Below are positions 44,210-51,729 of a stretch of DNA of 64,000 nucleotides, in pieces. Origin of the DNA: Streptosporangium lutulentum (GTDB lineage Bacteria > Actinomycetota > Actinomycetes > Streptosporangiales > Streptosporangiaceae); contig NZ_JAUSQU010000001.1 in the NCBI RefSeq assembly GCF_030811455.1, forward strand, positions 2,976,001 through 3,040,000, read 5' to 3'. The number at the start of each line of letters is the position of its first letter. Position 1 is the stretch's first letter. The position numbers and the translations under genes are program-made. The notes beneath the pieces were generated by a model. That model saw only the letters and a program-made list of their open reading frames with translations, was not told the DNA's origin and searched no databases.

Positions 44210-46203
44210 CGCAGGAGCCTCGGCCCCTCGGCGAAGTAGACGTCCCCGGACCTGTGCACCGCGAGCTGGTGCACAGGTCCTTCCCTCAATACGGTGTGCC
44301 GCCCCGTCAGCGGGTTGAGCGAGAACACCGATGAGCCCGCGTGCGTGCCGTACAGGGTGAGGTCGCGGAGGTTGTAGACGAGTTGCCCGGCGGCGCTCTT
44401 ACTGTCCGACAGCGTGACCCGGGAGACGACCTTGCGCAGCAGCGGTCTGACCGCGAACACCTCGCCGCCCGCGATCCCCCACAGCCGGCCGAGGGCGTCG
44501 AAGGTCAGTCCTGAGATGGCGGGCTTGCCCGGCGCAGGCGTCATCTCCCACAACAGGCGGTTCTCCCGGACCGACCAGGCGAACAGTTTGGCCTCCGTCT
44601 GCGTCGGCGGGGTCGCCGTCTGGCCGCTGTAGATCGAGGTGCCGCCGTAGACGACGCCGTCGCGGTAGGCCAGCGAGACGATGGACTGGTCCTTGACCAC
44701 GTTGCGCTGGGCGGTCTTCAGCACGCCCTTCTCCGGGTCCCACAGGGCGAACACCCCGCCGAGCTGGCCGAGGTCGGGCATGGTGCCGACGGCAAGGTAC
44801 TTCCCGGCCGAGACCATCGCGCGGGGCCTGATCTGCTTGTCGGCGGCGAAGTCGAAGAGCCTGGCGGGGTTGGGTGCGGGCCCGGCCTCGGGGCTGGGCG
44901 AGTATTCGGTGCTGTTCCACGGCAGCTTGGGGTCATAGGCGTAGACGCGGGCCTCGGGATAGGCGCCGACATACAGCTTGCCCTGGTGCGAGACCATGTC
45001 CTCGCTCTGGGAGAAGGTGTGGAACTCCTGCGTCTGCCCGGTCTTGGGGTCGATCGCGGCGAAGCCGCCGTTGAGGAAGCCACCGGCGTACATCCGGTGG
45101 TCGGGGCCCTCGGACAGGGCGGTGATGTCGATCGGCTCGCCGCGTACGGCGGTCTGCACGAACGACTTGGCGCCGGTCTGCGGGTTGTAGCGGAACATCA
45201 GGCCGCGCCAGAGCATCCCGACGATGCTCCTGCCGGGGTAGTCGGGCAGGCCCAGCTCGGCCCAGCCGATGCCGCGTGAGTTGGCGACGCGGCCGGTGAT
45301 CGGCATGCCGGTGCCGGTGACGGCACGGGTGCGCGGGTCGTAGCGGACGAGCTCGCCCGATTTGATCATGTAGACCCGGCCCTGCTCGTCGGGCGCGGAG
45401 ACGTCGAGGCCGTGGGCGGCGTCGAGCGTGTCGACCCATGCGCCCGCGGCGATGTCCCACACGTGCATGGGGCCCGGGCTCGCACTGCCGAACCGCACGT
45501 ACAGGTAGCCGTCGATGGCGTTGACGTCGTAGGCCCACTGGCCGGCCGGGTCGAAGCCGTCGGGCAGTGGGAGCTGCTTGGAGACGCCGCTGGCGGCGTC
45601 CACCTCGAACAGGGCAGCCGGGGCCTCCATGCCCGCGTAGATCTTGCCGCCCGCCGTGGAGACGCTACGGACGTAGGCGTGGGTGGGAGACAGCCTGCCG
45701 TAGTCGCGCACGCCGGTGGCGGGGTCGTAGCCGAACAGCCGCCCGCCGGGTGAGGTGCCGCCGTAGACGGTGGCGCCCTGGCCGGGTGCGACGGTCCAGA
45801 TGAAGTTCTCCGAGGCGACCGGGCGGCCGAGGTCGCGCACGCCGTCCTGCTCGGTCCAGCGGTAGAGACGGCCGTCGCCGTAGCCGCCGACGTAGACGCT
45901 CCCGTCGGGAGTGACGTCGACGGCCCAGGAGCCGCCCGCGCCCGGCAGGTCGTAGCGGGCCACCTCGGCGCCGGTGGCCGGGTCGATGGCGTTGAGATGG
46001 GCGGGGACGCCCGAGGAGGCCGCCCACAACACGGTCTTGCCACCGGGACCGGGAGCGACGACACCGCCGATGAGCAGGACGTCCTGCAACGGGACGCCCA
46101 GCTCGGTGATTTTGCCTCGGGCGCGGGCCTCGGCGGGTCCCTGGAGCGCCAGCACGGCGGATGCCGCGACGACGATCGCTAAGAATTTCCTGATTAGGGT
46201 CAT
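44188..46203 (-). CDS. Secreted beta-propeller-like protein 2 (paralogue of protein 1)
   Basis: 671 residues from ATG 46203. Signal peptide MTLIRKFLAIVVAASAVLALQGPAEARA. Same repeat series as protein 1 in the same order: SWAVDVTPDGSVYVGGYGDGRLYRW, FIWTVAPGQGATVYGGTSPGGRLFGYDPATG, YAGGFLNGGFAAIDPKTGQTQEFHTFSQSEDMVSHQGKLYVGAYPEARVYAYD, LAYRDGVVYGGTSIYSGQ. It has a 12-residue Pro/Ser-rich insertion (SPSPEAGPAPNP) absent from protein 1. Divergent from the unknown secreted protein at 46276 across operator site 2. Confidence 0.75.
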   Translation of the reverse strand: MTLIRKFLAIVVAASAVLALQGPAEARARGKITELGVPLQDVLLIGGVVAPGPGGKTVLWAASSGVPAHLNAIDPATGAEVARYDLPGAGGSWAVDVTPDGSVYVGGYGDGRLYRWTEQDGVRDLGRPVASENFIWTVAPGQGATVYGGTSPGGRLFGYDPATGVRDYGRLSPTHAYVRSVSTAGGKIYAGMEAPAALFEVDAASGVSKQLPLPDGFDPAGQWAYDVNAIDGYLYVRFGSASPGPMHVWDIAAGAWVDTLDAAHGLDVSAPDEQGRVYMIKSGELVRYDPRTRAVTGTGMPITGRVANSRGIGWAELGLPDYPGRSIVGMLWRGLMFRYNPQTGAKSFVQTAVRGEPIDITALSEGPDHRMYAGGFLNGGFAAIDPKTGQTQEFHTFSQSEDMVSHQGKLYVGAYPEARVYAYDPKLPWNSTEYSPSPEAGPAPNPARLFDFAADKQIRPRAMVSAGKYLAVGTMPDLGQLGGVFALWDPEKGVLKTAQRNVVKDQSIVSLAYRDGVVYGGTSIYSGQTATPPTQTEAKLFAWSVRENRLLWEMTPAPGKPAISGLTFDALGRLWGIAGGEVFAVRPLLRKVVSRVTLSDSKSAAGQLVYNLRDLTLYGTHAGSSVFSLNPLTGRHTVLREGPVHQLAVHRSGDVYFAEGPRLLRYEPQIR

Positions 46204-46246
46204 GACCGGAAACCTAGAAACAGCTAATCTTTCCGTCAAGGGTTAA

Positions 46247-46264
46247 TTTCGGTAACGACCGAAT
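46247..46264. promoter_or_regulatory. Operator site 2 (TTTCGGTAACGACCGAAT)
   Basis: 18-bp imperfect palindrome of the regulon family between divergent genes starting at 46203 and 46276; 43 bp from the first start and 11 bp from the second. Positioned to repress both. Confidence 0.75.
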
Positions 46265-46275
46265 TGGAAAGACTC

Positions 46276-47295
46276 ATGCGTCTGCTTCTCCTGTCCCTGC
46301 TCCTCCTCCCGTTCCTGGCCGCCCCCGCCCAAGCCGCCGCGCTGCCCGGCGGCAAGGCCTACTTCGTCGTCGCACTCGGCCACCTGCGCGCGACCTCGCA
46401 CTCGAACTGGGTCAGCCTGGGCAGCTACACCTTCGGCATGAACGGCTCGGTCAGCGCCGTCGTCTACCACTGGTCGCAGACCACGCCGGTGCGGCGCGCC
46501 GGCACCGGTACCGTGCCGTCGGGCGACTGCTCGCAGCCGGTCAGCACGGCCGCCCCCACTCTGGTCCGGCCGTGCGAGGTTCTGACCGCCGGCGGGTTCA
46601 TGGGCGCGCCGAACCAGTCCAGGACGGGCACCTTCGGCGTGGCCGACGGCGTCGTCACCATCAACTGGACCGACACCCAGGGCGGATCCCAGCAGTGGTA
46701 TGTCACCGACGGCCCCGGGATGGCGGGCCTGACCTACAAGTACGACACCAAGGCCCAGCAGTACGGCCAGGGCTACGGCTTCGGCAGCAACAGTCCCTTC
46801 ACCGAGCGCCGGGCGATGAGCAGCGTGCGATCCTTCCCCGGCACCCTCAAGCAGGACCTCAAGACCTGGGCGCATGACCAGCTCGGCTCCTCCACCGGCC
46901 AGACCTGGACGCACACCGCCTACACCACCTGCACCACGACGACCTGGTGCCTGACCTATCGCCAGCCCAACTCCTCCGCCGTCTGCCAGGAGAGCGGCTG
47001 CCCCGGCTACGGCGGCACGCCGGGCGGCGGCGGTGACAGCTCGCTGCAGAACTACGTCGTCAAGGTTTCCAGCTACGACCGGCGCGACACCTACTGGCAC
47101 TGGTGCACCTGCCTGGCCAAGGTCCGCAGCGAATCCTGCTACACGGGCAACTCACACGTGAAGCCGATGCTGCAGATCATCGACGACGACGGTGCCTTCC
47201 ACGGCTGGGTCGGCGCCGAGGCCTCCTTCTCCTCCGTCGGCGCCGTCTCCGGCGACATGCTCGGTGTCTTCCGCATCACCCACTTCCGCCCCTGA
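46276..47295 (+). CDS. Secreted protein of unknown family
   Basis: 339 residues from ATG 46276 (GGAAAG ribosome-binding site; an in-frame TTG at 46264 is unlikely). Signal peptide MRLLLLSLLLLPFLAAPAQAAA. Mature part rich in Ser/Thr/Gly/Trp with ten Cys, several paired closely (CTTTTWC, CQESGCPGYGG, WCTC), suggesting disulphides, and beta-strand-like ends (HGWVGAEASFSSVG...MLGVFRITHF). No recognised catalytic motif; it might be a carbohydrate-binding or structural protein. Co-controlled with the propellers through site 2. Confidence 0.65.
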   Translation: MRLLLLSLLLLPFLAAPAQAAALPGGKAYFVVALGHLRATSHSNWVSLGSYTFGMNGSVSAVVYHWSQTTPVRRAGTGTVPSGDCSQPVSTAAPTLVRPCEVLTAGGFMGAPNQSRTGTFGVADGVVTINWTDTQGGSQQWYVTDGPGMAGLTYKYDTKAQQYGQGYGFGSNSPFTERRAMSSVRSFPGTLKQDLKTWAHDQLGSSTGQTWTHTAYTTCTTTTWCLTYRQPNSSAVCQESGCPGYGGTPGGGGDSSLQNYVVKVSSYDRRDTYWHWCTCLAKVRSESCYTGNSHVKPMLQIIDDDGAFHGWVGAEASFSSVGAVSGDMLGVFRITHFRP

Positions 47296-47368
47296 CGAAT
47301 AGAAAACCTCCGTCACCGGGCGGCGCCGACCACGACCGGATGCTCGCGAGCCCCGTCCAGGCCGGTCA

Positions 47369-48517
47369 TCACCGGGCCGCGAGCACCTTGGCCAGCGCCT
47401 CGGCAAGGTCTACGGGACCGGAGGCGTCGTCCATGAGCATCTGCTGGCGCACCCACACCACGCTCCGCGCGGCCTCCTCGGCCGCCGGGCACGGCTCGAC
47501 CCGCGCCCCGGCATCGGTGAGGGCGGCCATCGTGCCGAGGGGCGGGTAGCCGCCGTCGAGCGGCACTCCCTCGGCCGCCATCGCCGCGAGCAGGAACTCC
47601 CGCTCAACGGGGGCCTCCACGCGCAGCATCAGCAGGTGGCGTGAGTCGCGGGTGGTCCCCGCGGGCTGAGGCAGCACACTCACGGGGAGGTCACCAAGGT
47701 CGAGCGCGGCGACGAAGGCCTCACGCCGCGCGATCTCCTCCTCCAGCCGCTCCAGCCACGGCAGCAGCAGCGCCGCCTGGATCTCGGTGAGGCGCAGGTT
47801 CCAGCCGACCTCCGGGTGGCCGTACCACTCACCGCCCAACCGCCTGCCCACGTTGCAGGCCGACCAGATCGCACCGTGCACGGCCTCGTCACGACAGACG
47901 ATTACGCCGCCCTCGCCCGCGGTCATCGCCTTGCTCGACTGGAAGCTGAACACCCCGGCGTCGCCAAGTCCGCCGACGGGCCTGCCGTGGTAGGTCGCCC
48001 CGTGGGCCTGGGCGCAGTCCTCGACGACTTTCAGGCCGTGCCGCACGGCGACGGCGTTCAGCGGGTCCATGTCCACCGGGCTGCCGGCCAGGTGGACCGG
48101 CATGACCGCGGCGGTCCGGCCGGTGACGGCTGCCTCAACCGCCCCGGCCGACAGGTGCAGGTCCGCCGGTTCGACGTCGACGATCACCGGAACGGCTCCG
48201 GCCAGCAGCACGGAGGTGGCCGAGGCGACGAAGGTGTAGGCCGGGACGATCACCTCGTCGCCCTGACCCACCCCCAGTCCACGCAGTGCCGCGAACAGGC
48301 CGAGCGTGGCGTTGGCGACCGTGACCCCGTACGGCGCGCCGGACCGGCGGGCGAACTCCGCCGCCAGGTCCGCGCAGAGCGTGCCCTGGGTGGCGCCCCA
48401 CAGGCCGCTCTCCAGAACCTCGGTGACCAGCTCGCGCTGCGCGCCGGACAGCGGAGGCGGCCACGAGGGCCACGGCTCGGTGCGCACGGGCGTGCCACCG
48501 TCGATGGCGAGTTTCAT
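47369..48517 (-). CDS. DegT/DnrJ/EryC1/StrS-family PLP aminotransferase 1
   Basis: 382 residues from ATG 48517, overlapping the preceding amidohydrolase stop by 4 bp. PLP Lys196 (FQSSKAMTAGEGG), Asp167 in VVEDCAQAHGA pairing with the pyridine N, ANATLGLFAAL phosphate cup. IDGGTPVRTEPWPSWPP at the N-terminus resembles the scyllo-inosose/AHBA-type subgroup. The family transfers an amino group between Glu/Gln and keto-sugars or cyclitols; in a catabolic locus it could run in the deaminating direction. Last gene of the operon 49967-47369. Confidence 0.88.
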   Translation of the reverse strand: MKLAIDGGTPVRTEPWPSWPPPLSGAQRELVTEVLESGLWGATQGTLCADLAAEFARRSGAPYGVTVANATLGLFAALRGLGVGQGDEVIVPAYTFVASATSVLLAGAVPVIVDVEPADLHLSAGAVEAAVTGRTAAVMPVHLAGSPVDMDPLNAVAVRHGLKVVEDCAQAHGATYHGRPVGGLGDAGVFSFQSSKAMTAGEGGVIVCRDEAVHGAIWSACNVGRRLGGEWYGHPEVGWNLRLTEIQAALLLPWLERLEEEIARREAFVAALDLGDLPVSVLPQPAGTTRDSRHLLMLRVEAPVEREFLLAAMAAEGVPLDGGYPPLGTMAALTDAGARVEPCPAAEEAARSVVWVRQQMLMDDASGPVDLAEALAKVLAAR

Positions 48518-49260
48518 GCTGACGTTTCTCCGGTGTGGCGGACGAGACGGGGGCCGAGGACGCGGGCGAGATTGCCGCCCTGGATGAGCGCCCGGTGGGG
48601 TTCCGGGAGCGGGGCGAGCGCGACCCGGCCGAAGCCGACGCGCTGGTCGAGGAAGCAGGCGTCGGTGCCGAACACGACCCGGTCGGCGCCGGTGAGGGCG
48701 GCGAGGCGGGCGATCCAGCGACCGGTCATCTTCGATCCGCAGATCTCCAGCAGGACCGACGGGTGGCCGGCCACGACCTCGGCAGCACCGCGGAAGCCGT
48801 ACGGCCAGAGCCCGGCGTGCCCCATGAGCAGCGGCACCTCCGGGTGGCGGGCGGCGACGGTGGCGAACATCTCCGGGGAGTTCCACGGCGAGTCGGTCTG
48901 GCCGTGCGCGAGCACGGGCAGACCGAGCTCCCACACCGGCTCGTACAACCGGTCATCGAGGCGGCATTGATGCACGTCGGGATGGAGTTTGACGCCCCAG
49001 ACGCCGGGCGCGTCGGCCAGCGGGGTGCGGTGGTGGGGGTTGTAGACCTGCCAGACGCCGAACCTGCCGGGGTGGGCGGCGGCGGCCGCGAAGGCGCGGC
49101 GGTTGCCCTCGACGGCGTCGGGTCCGACCGCGAGCAGGTCGCTGATGCCGGTCGCGGCGATGCCGACCTCGTCCATGGTGGCGATCAGGCCCTCGGCGGA
49201 GGGGTCAGGGATGAGGAAGTCGGGCCAGCTGCCGATGTGGCCGTGCGCGTCGAGAATCAC
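48514..49260 (-). CDS. Amidohydrolase (TIM-barrel, amidohydrolase_2 type), canonical metal site
   Basis: 248 residues from GTG 49260, which overlaps the stop of the previous gene (GTGA). Metal/active-site motifs are all present: DAHGH (His6, His8), GVKLHPD, LAHGQTD, LLMGHAG and FGTDACF (catalytic Asp). The family includes sugar lactonases and ACMSD-like decarboxylases; which reaction applies is unknown. Second gene of the minus-strand operon, between the ligand-poor paralogue and the aminotransferase. Confidence 0.85.
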   Translation of the reverse strand: MILDAHGHIGSWPDFLIPDPSAEGLIATMDEVGIAATGISDLLAVGPDAVEGNRRAFAAAAAHPGRFGVWQVYNPHHRTPLADAPGVWGVKLHPDVHQCRLDDRLYEPVWELGLPVLAHGQTDSPWNSPEMFATVAARHPEVPLLMGHAGLWPYGFRGAAEVVAGHPSVLLEICGSKMTGRWIARLAALTGADRVVFGTDACFLDQRVGFGRVALAPLPEPHRALIQGGNLARVLGPRLVRHTGETSA

Positions 49261-49967
49261 AGCAGGCCCTCCAGCGATCCGGCAACGATCCGGTCGACGT
49301 CGTCCTGGCCCAGGTCGAGGTGGTCCAGCAGGTAGCGGGGCCCGCAGTCGTCGGCGACCGGCGCGCCGGTGCCGAACACGAGCCGGGCCGCGCCGAAGCG
49401 CTCGGCCAGCCACTCGACACCGCCCTGGGTGTTGACGGTGCCGATCTCCAGCCACAGGCCAGGGATCTCGGTCATCAGCTCGGCGATCACGCGCAGCCGG
49501 CGGTAGCCGGGGTTCAGCAGCAGGATGCGCAGATCGGGCAGGCTCCGGGCCAGGGCGAGGAGCTGCGCGGGCGAGGTCTCCTCGAAGTCGACGGCGACGG
49601 GCAGGCCGAGCGCGGCCAGCCAACGCAGCGCGGTGGGGCCGGTCAGCTCCCAGCGGTGGCGCTCGGGGCAGAGCCGGACCAGGCGAACGCCCCAGCCCAG
49701 CACCTCCTCTACCCCCCCGGGCGTACCGGCCCCCGGCACTCCCGGCACCACCACGGGCACCGGGACCATGCGGGGGTCGTCGAGCTCCAGCAGGGCCTCA
49801 TTGCCGGCCTGGGGGTCGGCGTAGAGGCTGAGTGTGTGCGTCACGTACGCTCGCTCGATGCCCAGCCGGTCCATGTCGGGGCGGGGGTCTTCCGGCAGGT
49901 CGTCGAAGGGCACCCGCCCGATGAGCCGGTGTGCGTCGACCAGTTCGGCCGGTTTATATTTCGGCAC
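49257..49967 (-). CDS. Amidohydrolase-fold protein lacking most metal ligands
   Basis: 236 residues from GTG 49967. It has the overall barrel order of its neighbour (DMDRLGIERAYVTHTLS..., WGVRLVRLCPE, LPVAVDFEE, LRILLLNPG, LWLEIG, RLVFGTGAPVADD) but the metal positions are replaced: VDAHRLIG for DxHxH, RLCPE for KLHPD, LLNPG for MGHAG, FGTGAP for FGTDA. So it is probably not a metallohydrolase by itself. It is translationally coupled to the canonical enzyme that follows. The GTG start lies inside operator site 3, so the message may be leaderless. Confidence 0.75.
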   Translation of the reverse strand: MPKYKPAELVDAHRLIGRVPFDDLPEDPRPDMDRLGIERAYVTHTLSLYADPQAGNEALLELDDPRMVPVPVVVPGVPGAGTPGGVEEVLGWGVRLVRLCPERHRWELTGPTALRWLAALGLPVAVDFEETSPAQLLALARSLPDLRILLLNPGYRRLRVIAELMTEIPGLWLEIGTVNTQGGVEWLAERFGAARLVFGTGAPVADDCGPRYLLDHLDLGQDDVDRIVAGSLEGLL

Positions 49968-49976
49968 AGGCCGAAA
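49959..49976. promoter_or_regulatory. Operator site 3 (TTTCGGCACAGGCCGAAA)
   Basis: 18-bp palindrome with perfect 7-bp arms (ATTTCGGC-ACAG-GCCGAAAT when extended by one base each side). It covers the presumed GTG start (49967) of the minus-strand operon. Confidence 0.75.
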
Positions 49977-50134
49977 TCTAACTTCGGACCCTAATGATAG
50001 TCAAGGCCTGGCGGCGGGAGGCGAGCCGGATCAGGGATGCTCCTGGCGATAGCCATTTTCGCGCAGCCTCGACTGCAATTGTACGAACAGAGACCATCGG
50101 CGTCACCCGCCTTGCAGCCCGTCAGACCGGAAGA

Positions 50135-50152
50135 TTATGGTCATGACCGGTA
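50135..50152. promoter_or_regulatory. Operator site 4 (TTATGGTCATGACCGGTA)
   Basis: 18-bp site with core GGTC-AT-GACC, 22 bp before ATG 50174 of the plus-strand amidohydrolase operon. The weakest outer arms of the nine, but core, spacing and position fit. Confidence 0.7.
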
Positions 50153-50173
50153 TACGAATGGAAGGATGCCCGG

Positions 50174-50920
50174 ATGATGCCCTTCGACCCCCGGCAACTG
50201 GTCGGCGACCTGGTGGTGACGCTCGACGCCGACGTGCTCGGCGGCGCCTACCCCGACCGCGACCTCCCACCGGAGCCCGCCCCGCGCGTCCTGGCCCGCC
50301 ACGGCATCACCGCGGGCGCGGTGGCCAGCCTGCGGGCCGCGCTCTTCGACATGGTGTCGGGCAACGACGAGACCCTCGCCTCGGCGACCCCGGCGGGGAT
50401 CGTGCCCGTCGGCGCCCTCGACCTACGCGACCCGCTGGGCGCGGTCCGCGAGATGGAACGGCTGGCCGCCCTGGGAATGCGGGCGGTCCGGCTCTTCCCC
50501 GACGAGCAGGGGGTCGAGGCGGGCTTCCCCTCGGTGCGGCATGTCGCCGGACGGGCCGCCGCACTGGACCTGACCGTGCTGACCGGGGGTGACGTGCGCC
50601 GGTTCTGGCGGCCGCTCGCTGGTCTCGGCCTGCGGGTCGTCTTCCTCGACACGCACTTCTACCATCTTGGCGACTTCCTCGTGACCGCCGCCGACGAACC
50701 GGGCTTTCACACCTCGACCCGGCTGCTGAACTCCCCCGACGCGCTGGAGACCGTCGCCGGCGAACTCGGCGCCGAACGCCTGCTGTTCGGCTCCCGCACG
50801 CCGTACTACGAACCGCTCGTTCCTCTGCTGCGCCTGGGCACCGGCGGCCTGAAGCCCGACGAGGTCGCGCTCGTCGCCGGAGGCAACGCCCGTCGCCTGC
50901 TCCTCGGGGAACCCTCATGA
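50174..50920 (+). CDS. Amidohydrolase-fold protein without metal ligands
   Basis: 248 residues. Barrel layout parallels the other three (HGITAGAVASLRA, LGMRAVRLFPDEQG, LDLTVLTGG, LRVVFLDTHFYHLGDF, RLLFGSRTPYY), yet VTLDADVLGG replaces DxHxH, RLFPD replaces KLHPD and FGSRTPY replaces FGTDS. Likely a pseudo-enzyme or partner subunit. Its TGA overlaps the ATG of the canonical enzyme at 50917 by 4 bp. It mirrors the pair on the other strand. Confidence 0.75.
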   Translation: MMPFDPRQLVGDLVVTLDADVLGGAYPDRDLPPEPAPRVLARHGITAGAVASLRAALFDMVSGNDETLASATPAGIVPVGALDLRDPLGAVREMERLAALGMRAVRLFPDEQGVEAGFPSVRHVAGRAAALDLTVLTGGDVRRFWRPLAGLGLRVVFLDTHFYHLGDFLVTAADEPGFHTSTRLLNSPDALETVAGELGAERLLFGSRTPYYEPLVPLLRLGTGGLKPDEVALVAGGNARRLLLGEPS

Positions 50921-51651
50921 TCATAGATGTCCACGCACACTGGGGTCCGTGGTTCTTCACCATGGACGTCTCCACGCTGACGATCCGGGCCATGGACCGT
51001 TACGGGATCGACCTGGCCATCGTGTCGGGCACCGAGGCCGTCATCTACGACGCCCCGGCGGGCAACCGTGCCCTGGCCGCCCACCTGGACTCCGCGCCCG
51101 GCTCCGCCCGCCTGTACGGCTACGTGACCGTCAACCCGCGCCGCTTGGCCGAGGCCGAGCGCGACCTGAACGCCTACCTGCCCACCGGCCGGTTCGTCGG
51201 CGTGAAAATCCACACCGAGTACACCGGTTCCCCCGTCGCCTCTCCGCGGATGCGCGACGCGCTGGCCCTGGTGGCGTCCGCGGGTGTCCCCGCGCTGGTG
51301 CACACCTGGGGCGCCTCCGTGCTCGACCTGGCCCAGGTCTGCCTCGACACACCCGGCCTGCGTGTGATCGCCGGGCACATGGGCGCGGACGGCTACCGGC
51401 ACGCCATCGAGGCCGCCCGCGCCTGTGACCGCCTCTATCTGGAGCCGTGCTGGTCGCATTTCCCCTCCGGGCGCATCGCGGAGGTCGCCGCCGCCGTGGA
51501 CCCGGAACGGCTGCTGTTCGGCACCGACTCCACGCTCATCGACCCGGCCTCCGCCTTCGGCTCCGTCGCGGCGGCCGGCCTGACCGGCGACGCGGCCGAC
51601 CTCCTGGCCTGGCGCAACGCCGCCGCCCTCTTCAATCTCCCGATCGGCTGA
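50917..51651 (+). CDS. Amidohydrolase (amidohydrolase_2 type), canonical metal site
   Basis: 244 residues from ATG 50917. DVHAH (His6, His8), GVKIHTEY, LVHTWG, VIAGHMG and FGTDS are all present, so a metal-dependent hydrolase, lactonase or decarboxylase. Coupled to the ligand-poor protein upstream. The 3' end (encoding FNLPIG-stop) is followed by an imperfect duplicate of itself (51684-51729). Converges on the DapA-like gene. Confidence 0.85.
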   Translation: MIIDVHAHWGPWFFTMDVSTLTIRAMDRYGIDLAIVSGTEAVIYDAPAGNRALAAHLDSAPGSARLYGYVTVNPRRLAEAERDLNAYLPTGRFVGVKIHTEYTGSPVASPRMRDALALVASAGVPALVHTWGASVLDLAQVCLDTPGLRVIAGHMGADGYRHAIEAARACDRLYLEPCWSHFPSGRIAEVAAAVDPERLLFGTDSTLIDPASAFGSVAAAGLTGDAADLLAWRNAAALFNLPIG

Positions 51652-51729
51652 GGGGTCCCCGGGCAGGTCACACCCCCACCTTCTTCAGCCTCCCGGTCGG
51701 CTGAGGGACCTTCGGGCAGGTCACATCCC
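51631..51729. repeat. Imperfect tandem duplication of a gene 3' end
   Basis: Units 51631-51676 and 51684-51729, about 83% identical, offset 53 bp. The first contains the stop of the amidohydrolase gene; the second would encode FSLPVG-stop in the same way and supplies the last codons of the converging DapA-like gene. Confidence 0.7.

Noticed and set aside
46230-46246. TTTCCGTCAAGGGTTAA as a tenth operator site next to site 2
   Set aside because: Only the left half resembles the consensus; the right half lacks GACCG.
49979-49996. TAACTTCGGACCCTAATG as another operator copy beside site 3
   Set aside because: Only one degenerate half-site; spacing and second arm are missing.
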